A program made the position numbers and the translations under genes. Of a stretch of DNA of 64,000 bases, positions 52,842-61,322 are shown one piece after another; within the stretch, counting starts at the first letter, position 1; every line of letters starts with the position of its first letter. The stretch covers positions 1 through 64,000 of the forward strand of contig JAEYUQ010000029.1 of NCBI GenBank assembly GCA_023432405.1, written 5' to 3'. Source of the stretch: Actinomycetes bacterium (GTDB lineage Bacteria > Actinomycetota > Actinomycetes > Mycobacteriales > Mycobacteriaceae). The notes beneath the pieces are model-generated. The model did no database searches. It saw only the letters and a list, made by a program, of their open reading frames with translations, and was not told the origin of the DNA.

Positions 52842-52867
52842 GTCTGAGGGCGCATGTGCCCTCAGAC
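52842..52867 (+). terminator. Perfect 10-bp hairpin after tRNA-Pro
   Basis: GTCTGAGGGC-gcatgt-GCCCTCAGAC. No T-tract, so it may be a terminator of modest strength or a leader structure of tig. Confidence 0.5.
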
Positions 52868-52913
52868 TTCAGCATGAAGAAATCATCTACACAATCGTTC
52901 AGGAGAGTGGCTC

Positions 52914-54317
52914 GTGAAGAGTTCTGTCGAAAAGCTGAGTGAGACCAAGGTCAAGCTCACGGTTGAGGTTCCTTTTGAGGAGCTCACCCCAGAGATTGAT
53001 AAGGCCTACCAGGACATCGCACAGCAAGTCACTCTGCCTGGCTTCCGTAGAGGTAAAGCTCCTCGCCGCCTTATCGACGCTCGCTTTGGGCGCGGCCCCA
53101 TCTTGGAGCAGGTTGTCAACGATATGCTTCCGAGCCGTTATGAGAAGGCCGTTGAGGAACATGAACTCTCCGTTCTTACCCAGCCCAAGGTGGAGATCAC
53201 CAAGCTGGAGGATAACGACGTCGTTGAGTTCACAGCAGAAGTTGATGTTCGCCCAGAGATTACGGTTCCAGACTTCTCCGACATCGCCGTGACTGTGGCA
53301 CCGCTTTCTGTTTCTGATGACGAAGTGGCCAAGGACATTGATCGTCTGCGGGAGCGTTTCGGTGAGCTGAAGGACACTGAGCGCGAGATTCAGGACAATG
53401 ACTTCGCCACGATTGACCTCACCTCCACCTCTGAGGGTGAGGAAGATAACACCAGTGAGGACCTGAATTACCGTGTGGGCTCTGAGTCCATTATTGACGG
53501 TTTGGATGATGCTCTGCGCGGACTTACAGCCGGTCAAGAGGCAGATTTCACCACCGATGTGGAGGGCAAAGAGATTTCCTCTCATGTTGTGGTCAAAAGT
53601 ACCAAAGAACGTGTGTTGCCTGAGCTGGACGATGATTTCGTGCAGATGGCGTCCGAGTTTGACACCGTGGAGGAACTCCGCGAGGACACCCGTCAGCGTC
53701 TGACTGAGTACAAGAAGACCACCCAGGCTGCTGAGATTCGGGACAAGGTTCTGGCCGAGGCTTTGGCGCGCTCCGAGTTTGAGGTTCCACAGGGTGTTGT
53801 GGATGAGCAGTTCCACGCCCAGATTCACCAGATTGCTGGCAGCCTGGCTCATGATGATGCCCAGCTCAACGCTATTCTGTCTGCCCAGGGCAAAACTCGT
53901 GAGGAGTTTGACAATCAGGTGCGAGAGGAAGCTGAGAAAGCTGTTCGTACTCAGCTGTTCCTGGATGCCCTGGCTGAGCAGGAGAAGGTGGAGATTTCTC
54001 AGGAAGAGCTCACCGAGCACATTCTCTACACCGCTCAGGCCTATGGCATGGAGCCCCAGGAGTTTGTGTCTCGTGCCAATTCAACAGGTGAGATGATTAG
54101 CCTCTTTGCTGATGTTCGCCGTGGTAAGTCTCTTGCCGCCGCCATTCTTCGTGTCTCTGTGACGGACGAGGACGGCAACAAAGTTGATACCGCCGAGTAT
54201 TTCCGTGACGACGCCGCTTCTGATGAGGAAGACACGGAGACATCCGCTGCTGATGCACCCGAGGGAGATGCCGCTCAAGAAGCTGAGTCACAGAACGCTG
54301 AAGGTTCTGAGGCCTAG
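52914..54317 (+). CDS. tig: Trigger factor
   Basis: 467-residue ribosome-bound chaperone with peptidyl-prolyl isomerase domain. The ribosome-binding domain has GFRRGKAPRR (residues 44-53 region). A PPIase-like middle (about 150-240, NDFATIDLTSTSEG ...) and the helical C-terminal cradle follow. The tail after residue 430 is acidic and Glu/Ala-rich. GTG 52914 follows CAGGAGAG. Terminator at 54344. In a tig-clpP1-clpP2 order. Confidence 0.97.
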   Translation: MKSSVEKLSETKVKLTVEVPFEELTPEIDKAYQDIAQQVTLPGFRRGKAPRRLIDARFGRGPILEQVVNDMLPSRYEKAVEEHELSVLTQPKVEITKLEDNDVVEFTAEVDVRPEITVPDFSDIAVTVAPLSVSDDEVAKDIDRLRERFGELKDTEREIQDNDFATIDLTSTSEGEEDNTSEDLNYRVGSESIIDGLDDALRGLTAGQEADFTTDVEGKEISSHVVVKSTKERVLPELDDDFVQMASEFDTVEELREDTRQRLTEYKKTTQAAEIRDKVLAEALARSEFEVPQGVVDEQFHAQIHQIAGSLAHDDAQLNAILSAQGKTREEFDNQVREEAEKAVRTQLFLDALAEQEKVEISQEELTEHILYTAQAYGMEPQEFVSRANSTGEMISLFADVRRGKSLAAAILRVSVTDEDGNKVDTAEYFRDDAASDEEDTETSAADAPEGDAAQEAESQNAEGSEA

Positions 54318-54343
54318 GTAGAGCCACCGAACCGAAACCGCCT

Positions 54344-54371
54344 GCCGTCGCCTTCGCGCGACGGCTTTCTT
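54344..54371 (+). terminator. Terminator of tig
   Basis: GCCGTCGC/GCGACGGC 8-bp stem, 6-nt loop, then TTTCTTC. Confidence 0.8.
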
Positions 54372-54448
54372 CTGCTATCCCTGGTGATGCCCACGCCGGA
54401 GAGGGGAAGGACGTGCCAGGCGACTAGGTGGCAGGGAAGTATGTGGCA

Positions 54449-54543
54449 TTGCACTTACTGCACGCGGGGCGAGGGTTTGTGATTGCAGCACGCGGTGGCA
54501 AGGGCTTGCACTTACTGCACGCGGGGCGAGGGTTTGTGATTGC
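54449..54543. repeat. 38-bp direct repeat, 57 bp apart
   Basis: The same 38 bp (TTGCACTTACTGCACGCGGG and the following 18 bases) occurs at 54449-54486 and 54506-54543. It lies in the 467-bp tig-clpP1 gap; the rest of the gap holds the ClgR-like site and a degenerate dispersed motif at 54675. Confidence 0.9.
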
Positions 54544-54651
54544 TGCGTCCACTGGCAGGCTGCATCTGTATGCAGGGGCCGCTGTGTGGTTTACGCAGGT
54601 ACTGGTGTGCTACAGCCTGACCGTGTTGCTGTGATGGCGTCCGCAGGCGCC

Positions 54652-54669
54652 TGAACGCTGAGAGCGAAC
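54652..54669. promoter_or_regulatory. Candidate ClgR binding site upstream of clpP1
   Basis: TGAACGCTGAGAGCGAAC fits the consensus WNNWCGCYNANRGCGWWS reported for C. glutamicum ClgR at every position, as I recall it. About 116 bp before the clpP1 start. ClgR activates clpP1P2 in corynebacteria and mycobacteria. Confidence 0.7.
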
Positions 54670-54784
54670 ACAGCGGCGTCGATAAGGTAGCGCTAGTAAC
54701 CTGGTGGCAACATACCAAAAGAAGCAGCGTACTAAGGTGCGTTGATGAAAAAGAATGAATACAGAAAAAGGAGTATGTCAAGCG

Positions 54785-55393
54785 ATGGGTGATATGCAGA
54801 GCTTTCCTGTTGTCAATGGCGGGGATGAGGGGCCAAAGATGACTGATTCCGTCTATGAGCGGCTTCTCAAGGAACGCATTTTGTTTTTAGGCAGTCAAGT
54901 AGATGATGAGATTGCCAATAAGTTGTGTGCTCAGATCCTGCTGCTGTCCGCGGAGGATCCCACTCGCGATATTGCTTTGTATATCAACTCCCCAGGTGGC
55001 TCTGTGACTGCAGGCATGGCTATTTATGACACGATGAAATACTCGCCGTGCGATATTGCCACCTATTCGATGGGGCTGGCAGCCTCTATGGGTATGTTTC
55101 TGCTGTCTGCAGGAACCAAGGGCAAGCGGTATTCACTGCCGCACGCGCGGATTATGATGCACCAGCCTTCCGCCGGTGTTGGTGGTACCGCAGCAGATAT
55201 TGCCATTCAGGCAGAGCAGTTTGCTCAGACGAAGAAAGAGATGGCTGAGCTGATTGCAGAGCACACCGGCCAGACCTTCGAGCAAATTACCAAGGACTCG
55301 GATAGGGATCGCTGGTTTACAGCACAGCAGGCGCAAGACTACGGCATCGTGGATCACGTTATTACCAACGCTGCCCCGCGGATTGTCAACTAA
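54785..55393 (+). CDS. clpP1: ATP-dependent Clp protease proteolytic subunit 1
   Basis: 202 residues from ATG 54785 (AAAGGAG 11 nt upstream; in-frame ATG 54755 and later ATGs possible). Catalytic S101 (GLAASMG), H126 (MMHQP) and Asp in DSDRDR. Forms the mixed ClpP1P2 tetradecamer working with ClpX and ClpC. Followed after 29 bp by clpP2, so one operon. The ClgR-like site upstream predicts stress induction. Confidence 0.95.
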   Translation: MGDMQSFPVVNGGDEGPKMTDSVYERLLKERILFLGSQVDDEIANKLCAQILLLSAEDPTRDIALYINSPGGSVTAGMAIYDTMKYSPCDIATYSMGLAASMGMFLLSAGTKGKRYSLPHARIMMHQPSAGVGGTAADIAIQAEQFAQTKKEMAELIAEHTGQTFEQITKDSDRDRWFTAQQAQDYGIVDHVITNAAPRIVN

Positions 55394-55422
55394 GAGAAGT
55401 ACACGGTTAAGGAGACACGCAG

Positions 55423-56049
55423 ATGACTAACGGATTTCAGATGCCCAGCTCACGCTATATACTTCCCTCTTTTATTGAGCAATCCACGTATGGCACCAAA
55501 GAGACAAACCCCTATGCCAAGCTCTTCGAGGAGCGCATTATCTTCCTGGGCACCCAGGTAGATGACACTTCAGCCAATGACATCATGGCGCAGCTTCTGG
55601 TGCTGGAGGGGTTGGACCCTGACCGGGATATCACCATGTATATCAATTCCCCAGGTGGTTCCTTCACGTCTCTCATGGCCATCTATGACACCATGCAATA
55701 TGTGCGCCCGGATGTTCAGACTGTCTGTCTAGGGCAGGCGGCTTCTGCGGCAGCCGTGCTGTTAGCTGCCGGGGCACCAGGCAAGAGGGCAGCTCTGCCT
55801 AACTCTCGGATTCTCATCCATCAGCCCGCTACGCAGGGCACTCAAGGGCAAGTCTCTGATCTGGAGATTCAGGCCAAGGAAATTGAGCGTATGCGCCGCC
55901 AGATGGAAGAGACTCTGGCCCGCCACACCGGACGTACCCCTGAACAGGTGCGTCAGGATACTGACCGTGATCGTATTCTCACCGCAGAGGAAGCCAAGGA
56001 CTACGGGCTCATTGACCAAGTTTTTGAGTACCGCAAGCTCCATAGTTAG
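55423..56049 (+). CDS. clpP2: ATP-dependent Clp protease proteolytic subunit 2
   Basis: 208 residues. Catalytic S108 (GQAASAA), H133 (IHQP), and Asp in DTDRDR. Start ATG follows TTAAGGAGACACG. Partner of ClpP1. In most relatives clpX follows within one or a few genes; here a secreted glycosidase gene intervenes. Confidence 0.96.
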   Translation: MTNGFQMPSSRYILPSFIEQSTYGTKETNPYAKLFEERIIFLGTQVDDTSANDIMAQLLVLEGLDPDRDITMYINSPGGSFTSLMAIYDTMQYVRPDVQTVCLGQAASAAAVLLAAGAPGKRAALPNSRILIHQPATQGTQGQVSDLEIQAKEIERMRRQMEETLARHTGRTPEQVRQDTDRDRILTAEEAKDYGLIDQVFEYRKLHS

Positions 56050-56124
56050 TAGATTGGCGTACCCCAGCCGAAGAACCTCAAGTTTTCCCCCTGAGACTGC
56101 TTCCAGTTCTCTAGGCTGGGGGAT

Positions 56125-57633
56125 ATGAAAAGAATGGTGAAAACCGTAGCTCGTGTACTAGCTGCGGTGATGTGTACTGTTATTCCTCTCGTATCAGGAA
56201 CCGCTGCGGCTGCTGAGAACAATGCCTCGTATCTCACCCAGCGTGGACCTTTGAGCCAGTCAGGCCGCTGGATTACCGACGCAGATGGGCGCGTGTTCCT
56301 TACCCAGGGCGTCAACATGGTGTATAAGTTGAAGCCCTTTACGCCCCAAGCAGCAGGTTTTGATGCCAATGATGCTGAATGGTTGCGCGCTAACGGTTTT
56401 GATTCGGTGCGCTTGGGTTTCCTGTGGGAGGGCATGGAGCCTCAACCTGGGCGCTACAACGAGGCCTACCTTGACGCCTTAGAATCCACAGTCCAGGAAT
56501 TATCTTCCCGCGGGATAGCTGTCCTTATCGACGCCCATCAGGATATGTATAACGAACAGTATCAGGGGGAGTTTGCCCCAGACTGGGCAGTCAAGGACGA
56601 TAATTTCATTAACAAGCCCCAGGCCGGATTCCCCACCAATCAGACGGTGAACCCTGCGCTTTTGCGCGCCTACGACAACTTTCTCAATAACGCTACCTTG
56701 AAGGATGGCTCTCGCCTGCAGGATCGCTTTGCTGCTATGTGGGCTCATGTTGCCGCTCGTTTTGCTGATACCCCCGGAATTATGGGCTATGACATTCTCA
56801 ATGAACCTTGGCCTGGCTCGGCGTACCCCAACTGTTATCTGAGGCTAGGAGATTGCGGGGCTGCCACGGAGAAACTCAACGCTCTCCATCAGCGGGTGGC
56901 CAATGCGGTTGTGGCTCAAGACCCAGATGCGGTGGTGTACTACGAGCCTTATTCCATCTGGAACCAAGGTCTCAACACTGATCCCACGGCCCCGAAGGTG
57001 CCTCATACGGTTTTAAGCTGGCACGTCTACTGCACCATCAATGCTCTTGCAGGCAAGTACACGGGCTGCGATACCTTTGACAACGCAGTGTTTGCGAACG
57101 CTAATACCGTCAGTGCCTCCCAAGGCTCCGGAAGTCTACTCACAGAATTCGGGGCCACTAATGACGCCGACACCCTGTGGGGAGTCACCAGTAAAGCCCG
57201 GGACAATCTGGTGGGTTGGCAGTATTGGGCGTACTGCGCCTGCAATGATCCCACCACCCAAAACAAGGCCGAGCAGGGAATCGTCAATGACCCCACTGTT
57301 GCAGGTCCCGTGTCTTCTAACGGGGTGAATCTGGCGAAGTTGCGGATTTTAGGAGTTCCCCACCTTCGAGCTGTGGCCGGTACACCCACTCTGACACAGT
57401 GGGACCAGCAGACAGGCACCTACAGAGCTGAATGGACGTCGGCAAGGGTAGACGGAGGCACATTCCCAGCTGGATCAGTGACAGAACTCGCCGTTCCCTC
57501 TGTGAATTTCCCCAAGGGGTACACAGTGTCGGTGACTGGGGGCACCGTGATCTCTGAACCTAATTCCCTGCGTCTCATGGTGGCCTCTACAGGGACGGGG
57601 CCAGTCTCCGTAAGTGTCCGTCCTCTCAGCTAA
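56125..57633 (+). CDS. Secreted GH5-family glycosidase, endoglycoceramidase-like
   Basis: 502 residues. Signal peptide 1-30 (cut after TAAAA). TIM barrel with general acid/base E227 (DILNEPWPG) and nucleophile E341 (LLTEFGA), plus GVNMVYKLKPF, DAHQDMYNEQYQG and HVYCT typical of endoglycoceramidase II. These cleave oligosaccharides from ceramide. A C-terminal beta domain (about 420-502) follows. Three Cys pairs suggest disulfides. Inserted between clpP2 and clpX on the same strand. Host glycolipid use is inference. Confidence 0.9.
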   Translation: MKRMVKTVARVLAAVMCTVIPLVSGTAAAAENNASYLTQRGPLSQSGRWITDADGRVFLTQGVNMVYKLKPFTPQAAGFDANDAEWLRANGFDSVRLGFLWEGMEPQPGRYNEAYLDALESTVQELSSRGIAVLIDAHQDMYNEQYQGEFAPDWAVKDDNFINKPQAGFPTNQTVNPALLRAYDNFLNNATLKDGSRLQDRFAAMWAHVAARFADTPGIMGYDILNEPWPGSAYPNCYLRLGDCGAATEKLNALHQRVANAVVAQDPDAVVYYEPYSIWNQGLNTDPTAPKVPHTVLSWHVYCTINALAGKYTGCDTFDNAVFANANTVSASQGSGSLLTEFGATNDADTLWGVTSKARDNLVGWQYWAYCACNDPTTQNKAEQGIVNDPTVAGPVSSNGVNLAKLRILGVPHLRAVAGTPTLTQWDQQTGTYRAEWTSARVDGGTFPAGSVTELAVPSVNFPKGYTVSVTGGTVISEPNSLRLMVASTGTGPVSVSVRPLS

Positions 57634-57649
57634 TTAGGCTTCGGCGTGG

Positions 57650-57697
57650 AGTACTGGGAGTGAGAAACTTTTTAGCTAAAGTAAAGCTCTCAGTACT
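57650..57697 (+). promoter_or_regulatory. Long hairpin in the clpX leader
   Basis: AGTACTGGGAG pairs with CTCTCAGTACT (one wobble) around a 26-nt loop that contains AGCT/AGCT. It may terminate the glycosidase mRNA or act in the clpX leader. Confidence 0.45.
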
Positions 57698-57754
57698 ACT
57701 TACCGGGATATCCGTGTACGGATTTTGAGATGTAAAGCGAGACGTAGTTAGTTC

Positions 57755-59038
57755 ATGTCACGAATGCAAGATCCCTCCGACCTTCTGAAATGCTCCTTTT
57801 GCGGAAAGTCGCAGACTCAGGTGCGCAAGCTCATTGCTGGGGCAGGTGTCTACATCTGCGATGAGTGTATTGAGCTTTGTAACGACATCATTGCCGAGGA
57901 ATTAGGGCATGACCAAGCAGCCGCAGAAAAGGCTGCCGTTAAAAGTCTGCCTCGCCCCTCAGAGATTTCGAGTTTCCTGGATAACTACGTGATTGGGCAG
58001 GACGAAGCCAAGCGCACCCTTGCGGTGGCGGTATATAACCACTACAAACGGATTCGCGCGGACGGTGCCTCTACTATTTCTCGAGCCAATGATGAAGAGG
58101 TAGAGCTGTCCAAGTCCAATATCTTGATGCTGGGGCCTACTGGTTCCGGGAAAACCTATTTGGCGCAAACACTTGCCAGGCTCTTGGACGTCCCCTTTGC
58201 CATTGCGGATGCCACCTCGCTGACGGAGGCAGGCTACGTGGGAGAGGATGTGGAGAACATCCTGTTGAAGCTGCTTCAAGCTGCTGATTACGATGTTCAG
58301 CGTGCTCAGCGCGGAATCATCTACGTAGACGAGGTGGACAAGATCTCGCGGAAGTCTGAGAATCCCTCTATCACTCGCGACGTCTCGGGCGAGGGTGTTC
58401 AGCAGGCACTACTGAAGATTCTGGAAGGAACAGTGGCCAACATCCCGCCACAGGGAGGGCGCAAGCATCCGAATCAGGACCTCATCCAGCTCGATACCTC
58501 CAATATCCTCTTCATCGTTGCGGGAGCTTTCGATGGTCTAGAGCGGGCTATTTCTGAACGGGTATCGAAGAAGGGGCTCGGCTTTGGGGCAGTCATTGAC
58601 TCTGAGGACGATCTCAAGAAGAAGAAACTCCTGGCGCAAGTTCAGCCAGAGGATTTGATGAAATTTGGTCTTATCCCCGAGTTCATTGGGCGCCTGCCTG
58701 TGGTTGTCACCGTCGATAATCTGGACCGTGAGGCTCTCATTAGAGTGCTCACAGAGCCCAAGAATTCTCTGGTGAAACAGTATCAGCGTCTCTTTGAAAT
58801 GGATGACGTGGAGCTCGTCTTTGGCGACGGCGCACTTGAGGTGGTGGCGGACAAAGCTATGGAACGGGGAACAGGAGCCCGCGGTCTGCGTGCCATCATG
58901 GAATCTATCCTGGTGCCCATCATGTATGAGATCCCAGATCGTAATGAGATCTCTGAAGTGATTATCACGAAGGAGACAGCGCTGGGCGAGGCAGAGCCCA
59001 CGATTAGGCTGGCGCCGGGATCTCAGAAGTCTGCTTAG
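57755..59038 (+). CDS. clpX: ATP-dependent Clp protease ATP-binding subunit ClpX
   Basis: 427 residues. Zinc-binding domain C13, C16, C35, C38. AAA+ core with Walker A GPTGSGKTYLA, Walker B IIYVDEVDKI, GYVGEDVEN pore-1 loop, and sensor regions. The unfoldase that feeds ClpP1P2. ATG 57755 has a weak site; ATG 57764 is possible. Terminator at 59041. Confidence 0.97.
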   Translation: MSRMQDPSDLLKCSFCGKSQTQVRKLIAGAGVYICDECIELCNDIIAEELGHDQAAAEKAAVKSLPRPSEISSFLDNYVIGQDEAKRTLAVAVYNHYKRIRADGASTISRANDEEVELSKSNILMLGPTGSGKTYLAQTLARLLDVPFAIADATSLTEAGYVGEDVENILLKLLQAADYDVQRAQRGIIYVDEVDKISRKSENPSITRDVSGEGVQQALLKILEGTVANIPPQGGRKHPNQDLIQLDTSNILFIVAGAFDGLERAISERVSKKGLGFGAVIDSEDDLKKKKLLAQVQPEDLMKFGLIPEFIGRLPVVVTVDNLDREALIRVLTEPKNSLVKQYQRLFEMDDVELVFGDGALEVVADKAMERGTGARGLRAIMESILVPIMYEIPDRNEISEVIITKETALGEAEPTIRLAPGSQKSA

Positions 59039-59040
59039 CG

Positions 59041-59062
59041 AAACCTGCCTAGGGGCAGGTTT
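59041..59062 (+). terminator. Terminator hairpin after clpX
   Basis: AAACCTGCC-tagg-GGCAGGTTT, perfect 9 bp. It could also serve the convergent TetR gene (A/T-rich arms on both sides). Two 17-bp repeats (TTACAGCAG(A/G)AGTTTTC) at 59061-59094 and a dispersed-motif variant at 59099 follow. Confidence 0.7.
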
Positions 59063-59135
59063 ACAGCAGAAGTTTTCTTACAGCAGGAGTTTTCGAGGGG
59101 CGTCGCTAAGGGAGGGAGATCGGGGAAAGGGCTAT

Positions 59136-59867
59136 CTATTCGTAGATGGAAGACTCCTTGTAGATGCCCGTGGTCAAGTGCTCATCGGGATCGACAGGTT
59201 GGCTCAGATAGCTCTCTTCCTTAGTGGGGGGAATGTTAGAGGTGAGGAAGGACAGCACAGTATCCACCATGAGCCTGTGGATACCTTCCTGGTTCTCGGC
59301 AGTGGTGAGATCCAAGCCGAGGATATTGCGTACTGTGGATCTTCCCGAAAGAGCAAACTGGCCGAGAGCTGCCACCAAATAGTAAACATCTTCGGCAGAA
59401 ATTCCCGTTCTAAATGCTCCTGAATCTTGCCCTTGGATCAGGAGGCGATCCATGTGCAGGGTGATCTCCGAGCTGTCTATGAGCGGCAGCATATCCTCAA
59501 GATTGGCATAGTGGTGAAGGTTCTCTAGGAGAAGGAGACGGAGGGCCTCTGGGTGTGCCTCAAAGGAATGAAATACGGTATCTACCATTGTCCGTACACT
59601 TTCGGCAGGTACCGAGGACGTGATAGCCAGCGCTTCTCCATGCGGTATCAGGAGCTCAAAAGCTCGAGTGAGAGCCTTAAAGTACAGCCCTTTTTTATCG
59701 CCAAAGTGATAGTGGATCATCCGTTTAGACATCCCTGATCTTTTGGCAATGAAGTCCAGCTTGGTGTCAGCGTAGCCACGCTGAGCAAATTGCTTCAAAG
59801 CAACATCAACCACTGATTCTGGTGTGGCATCGGCCTGAGATTCACGCTTTGGAAGTGAGGCAACCAT
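59136..59867 (-). CDS. TetR/AcrR-family transcriptional regulator
   Basis: 243 residues. Helix-turn-helix at about 15-62 (VVDVALKQFAQRGYADTKLDFIAKRSGMSKRMIHYHFGDKKGLYFKAL). Long variable C-terminal domain with an extra acidic tail after the usual 200 residues. ATG 59867 follows AAAGGATTAG. Divergent from mdh over 340 bp; C. glutamicum also has a regulator gene between clpX and mdh, as I recall. Ligand unknown. Confidence 0.92.
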   Translation of the reverse strand: MVASLPKRESQADATPESVVDVALKQFAQRGYADTKLDFIAKRSGMSKRMIHYHFGDKKGLYFKALTRAFELLIPHGEALAITSSVPAESVRTMVDTVFHSFEAHPEALRLLLLENLHHYANLEDMLPLIDSSEITLHMDRLLIQGQDSGAFRTGISAEDVYYLVAALGQFALSGRSTVRNILGLDLTTAENQEGIHRLMVDTVLSFLTSNIPPTKEESYLSQPVDPDEHLTTGIYKESSIYE

Positions 59868-60206
59868 GGAACTAATCCTTTGAGTGTGGAAACGTCAGGA
59901 GCCGATGGAGAAGGTTCCATGAGCTCTCAAATTATCGTGCACTATTTTCCTTCCGTTGTGTCCCACTCCGTAGTAAATCACATTGTTTATATCTGACTCT
60001 TAAGACATAATACATCCATTCGGGGGTAGTACCGGAATCTGCTCGAAAACCCTAACTTCGGCCGAAAAACCGAGGTCAAAAAAATTTACCTGTTCTGCGT
60101 GGGAGGTCTTAGACTTGGATACCGAAGACCTGGTGGGCAGGTTTGGAGCGTGTTTTCATGTCTCGAGTTGCGCCACCGATTCGATTAGAAAGGGACAAGG
60201 CCTTAG
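59868..60206. other. TetR-mdh divergent intergenic region
   Basis: 339 bp, AT-richer at 59940-60020 (TAAGACATAATACATCC, possible -10 TAATAC). ACTTCGG/CCGAGGT hairpin near 60055-60076 followed by CAAAAAAATTT. Probably both promoters; no gene. Confidence 0.5.
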
Positions 60207-61181
60207 ATGACAGTAAAAAAGATTGCCGTCTCCGGTGCGGCCGGAAATATCTCCTACTCGCTGCTGTGGCAGATTGCTAACGGCAGCATTTTTGGTGAAG
60301 ACACCCCCTTTGAACTTGAGCTTCTGGAAATTCCGGCAGCTGTCAAGAACGCTGAGGGTGTTGCTATGGAGCTTAAAGACTCCGCATTTCCAGGGCTGCG
60401 TGACATCAACATCACTGATGACCCCAACAAGGCCTTTGACGGCGCTAACGCCATCTTCCTGGTTGGTGCTAAGCCTCGTGGCAAGGGGATGGAGCGTGCT
60501 GACCTGCTCCAGGAAAACGGCAAGATTTTCGGGCCTCAGGGTCAGGCCATCAACGATCACGCTGCTGCGGATGTTCATGTCCTCGTTGTTGGAAACCCGG
60601 CCAACACGAATGCTTACATCGCTGCCAATCATGCCCCTGATGTTCCCGCCTCTCGCTTCAACGCCATGATGCGTCTGGACCACAACCGTGCCATCAGCCA
60701 AATTGCTGAGAAGCTCAATGTCAGCAACCCCGAGGTGGAAGATGTTGTGGTGTGGGGCAACCACTCTGCAGATCAATTCCCGGATCTGAGCTATGCCACC
60801 GCTGCTGGAAAGCCTGTGCTGGATCAGGTAGATGAAGCCTGGTACAAGGAAACCTTTATTCCTCGGGTTGCTCGCCGTGGAACCGAGATTATCGAGGTTC
60901 GTGGCTCCTCCTCGGCGGCCTCTGCCGCCCGCGCAGCCTTGGATCACATGAGGGATTGGATCAACGGTACCCAGGGGAAGATGACCACCGCTGCTGTTCC
61001 GTCAGATGGCTCCTATGGTGTCCCAGAAGGGCTGGTCTTTGGTTTCCCGGTTATTGCTGATGCCGGAGAATGGAACATTGTGAAAGGCCTCGAGCTGTCC
61101 GAGTATCAGCAAGAGATGATTGCCCGCAATGTGGAAGCACTCAGTGAGGAGCAGGATTTCGTCAAGGATTTCCTCATCTAA
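60207..61181 (+). CDS. mdh: Malate dehydrogenase (NAD/NADP)
   Basis: 324 residues, TCA cycle. N-terminal nucleotide motif VSGAAGNISYSLL, substrate arginines in GAKPRGKGMERADLL and MRLDHNRA, catalytic His in WGNHSADQFPD. This is the cytosolic-like MDH of actinobacteria. Start ATG 60207 follows AGGGACAAGG. Codon use is strongly optimal. Confidence 0.96.
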   Translation: MTVKKIAVSGAAGNISYSLLWQIANGSIFGEDTPFELELLEIPAAVKNAEGVAMELKDSAFPGLRDINITDDPNKAFDGANAIFLVGAKPRGKGMERADLLQENGKIFGPQGQAINDHAAADVHVLVVGNPANTNAYIAANHAPDVPASRFNAMMRLDHNRAISQIAEKLNVSNPEVEDVVVWGNHSADQFPDLSYATAAGKPVLDQVDEAWYKETFIPRVARRGTEIIEVRGSSSAASAARAALDHMRDWINGTQGKMTTAAVPSDGSYGVPEGLVFGFPVIADAGEWNIVKGLELSEYQQEMIARNVEALSEEQDFVKDFLI

Positions 61182-61322
61182 ATGCGTTCCTGTTGCGGAG
61201 CTAACTTCTCGCCGTAGCAGTAGCTTCGCACCGTCAGTGAGCTGCGCGTTGTGTGTTTGGCGCAGCGTCAACTATCACCCCGTTCTCTTGTGGAGGCGGG
61301 GTTGTCTCGTTAGGGTGACACT

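Noticed and set aside
52366..52875. Peptides such as GIEPASPAWKAGV and GFEPATPCSQS on the minus strand
   Set aside because: These are well-known false translations of tRNA-Gly and tRNA-Pro genes.
52899..54020. 373-residue open frame antisense to tig
   Set aside because: Arises from tig codon bias; Leu/Asn-rich with no start signal or family features.
60156..60947. 263-residue open frame antisense to mdh
   Set aside because: mdh is certain on the plus strand; the antisense product has no recognisable motif.
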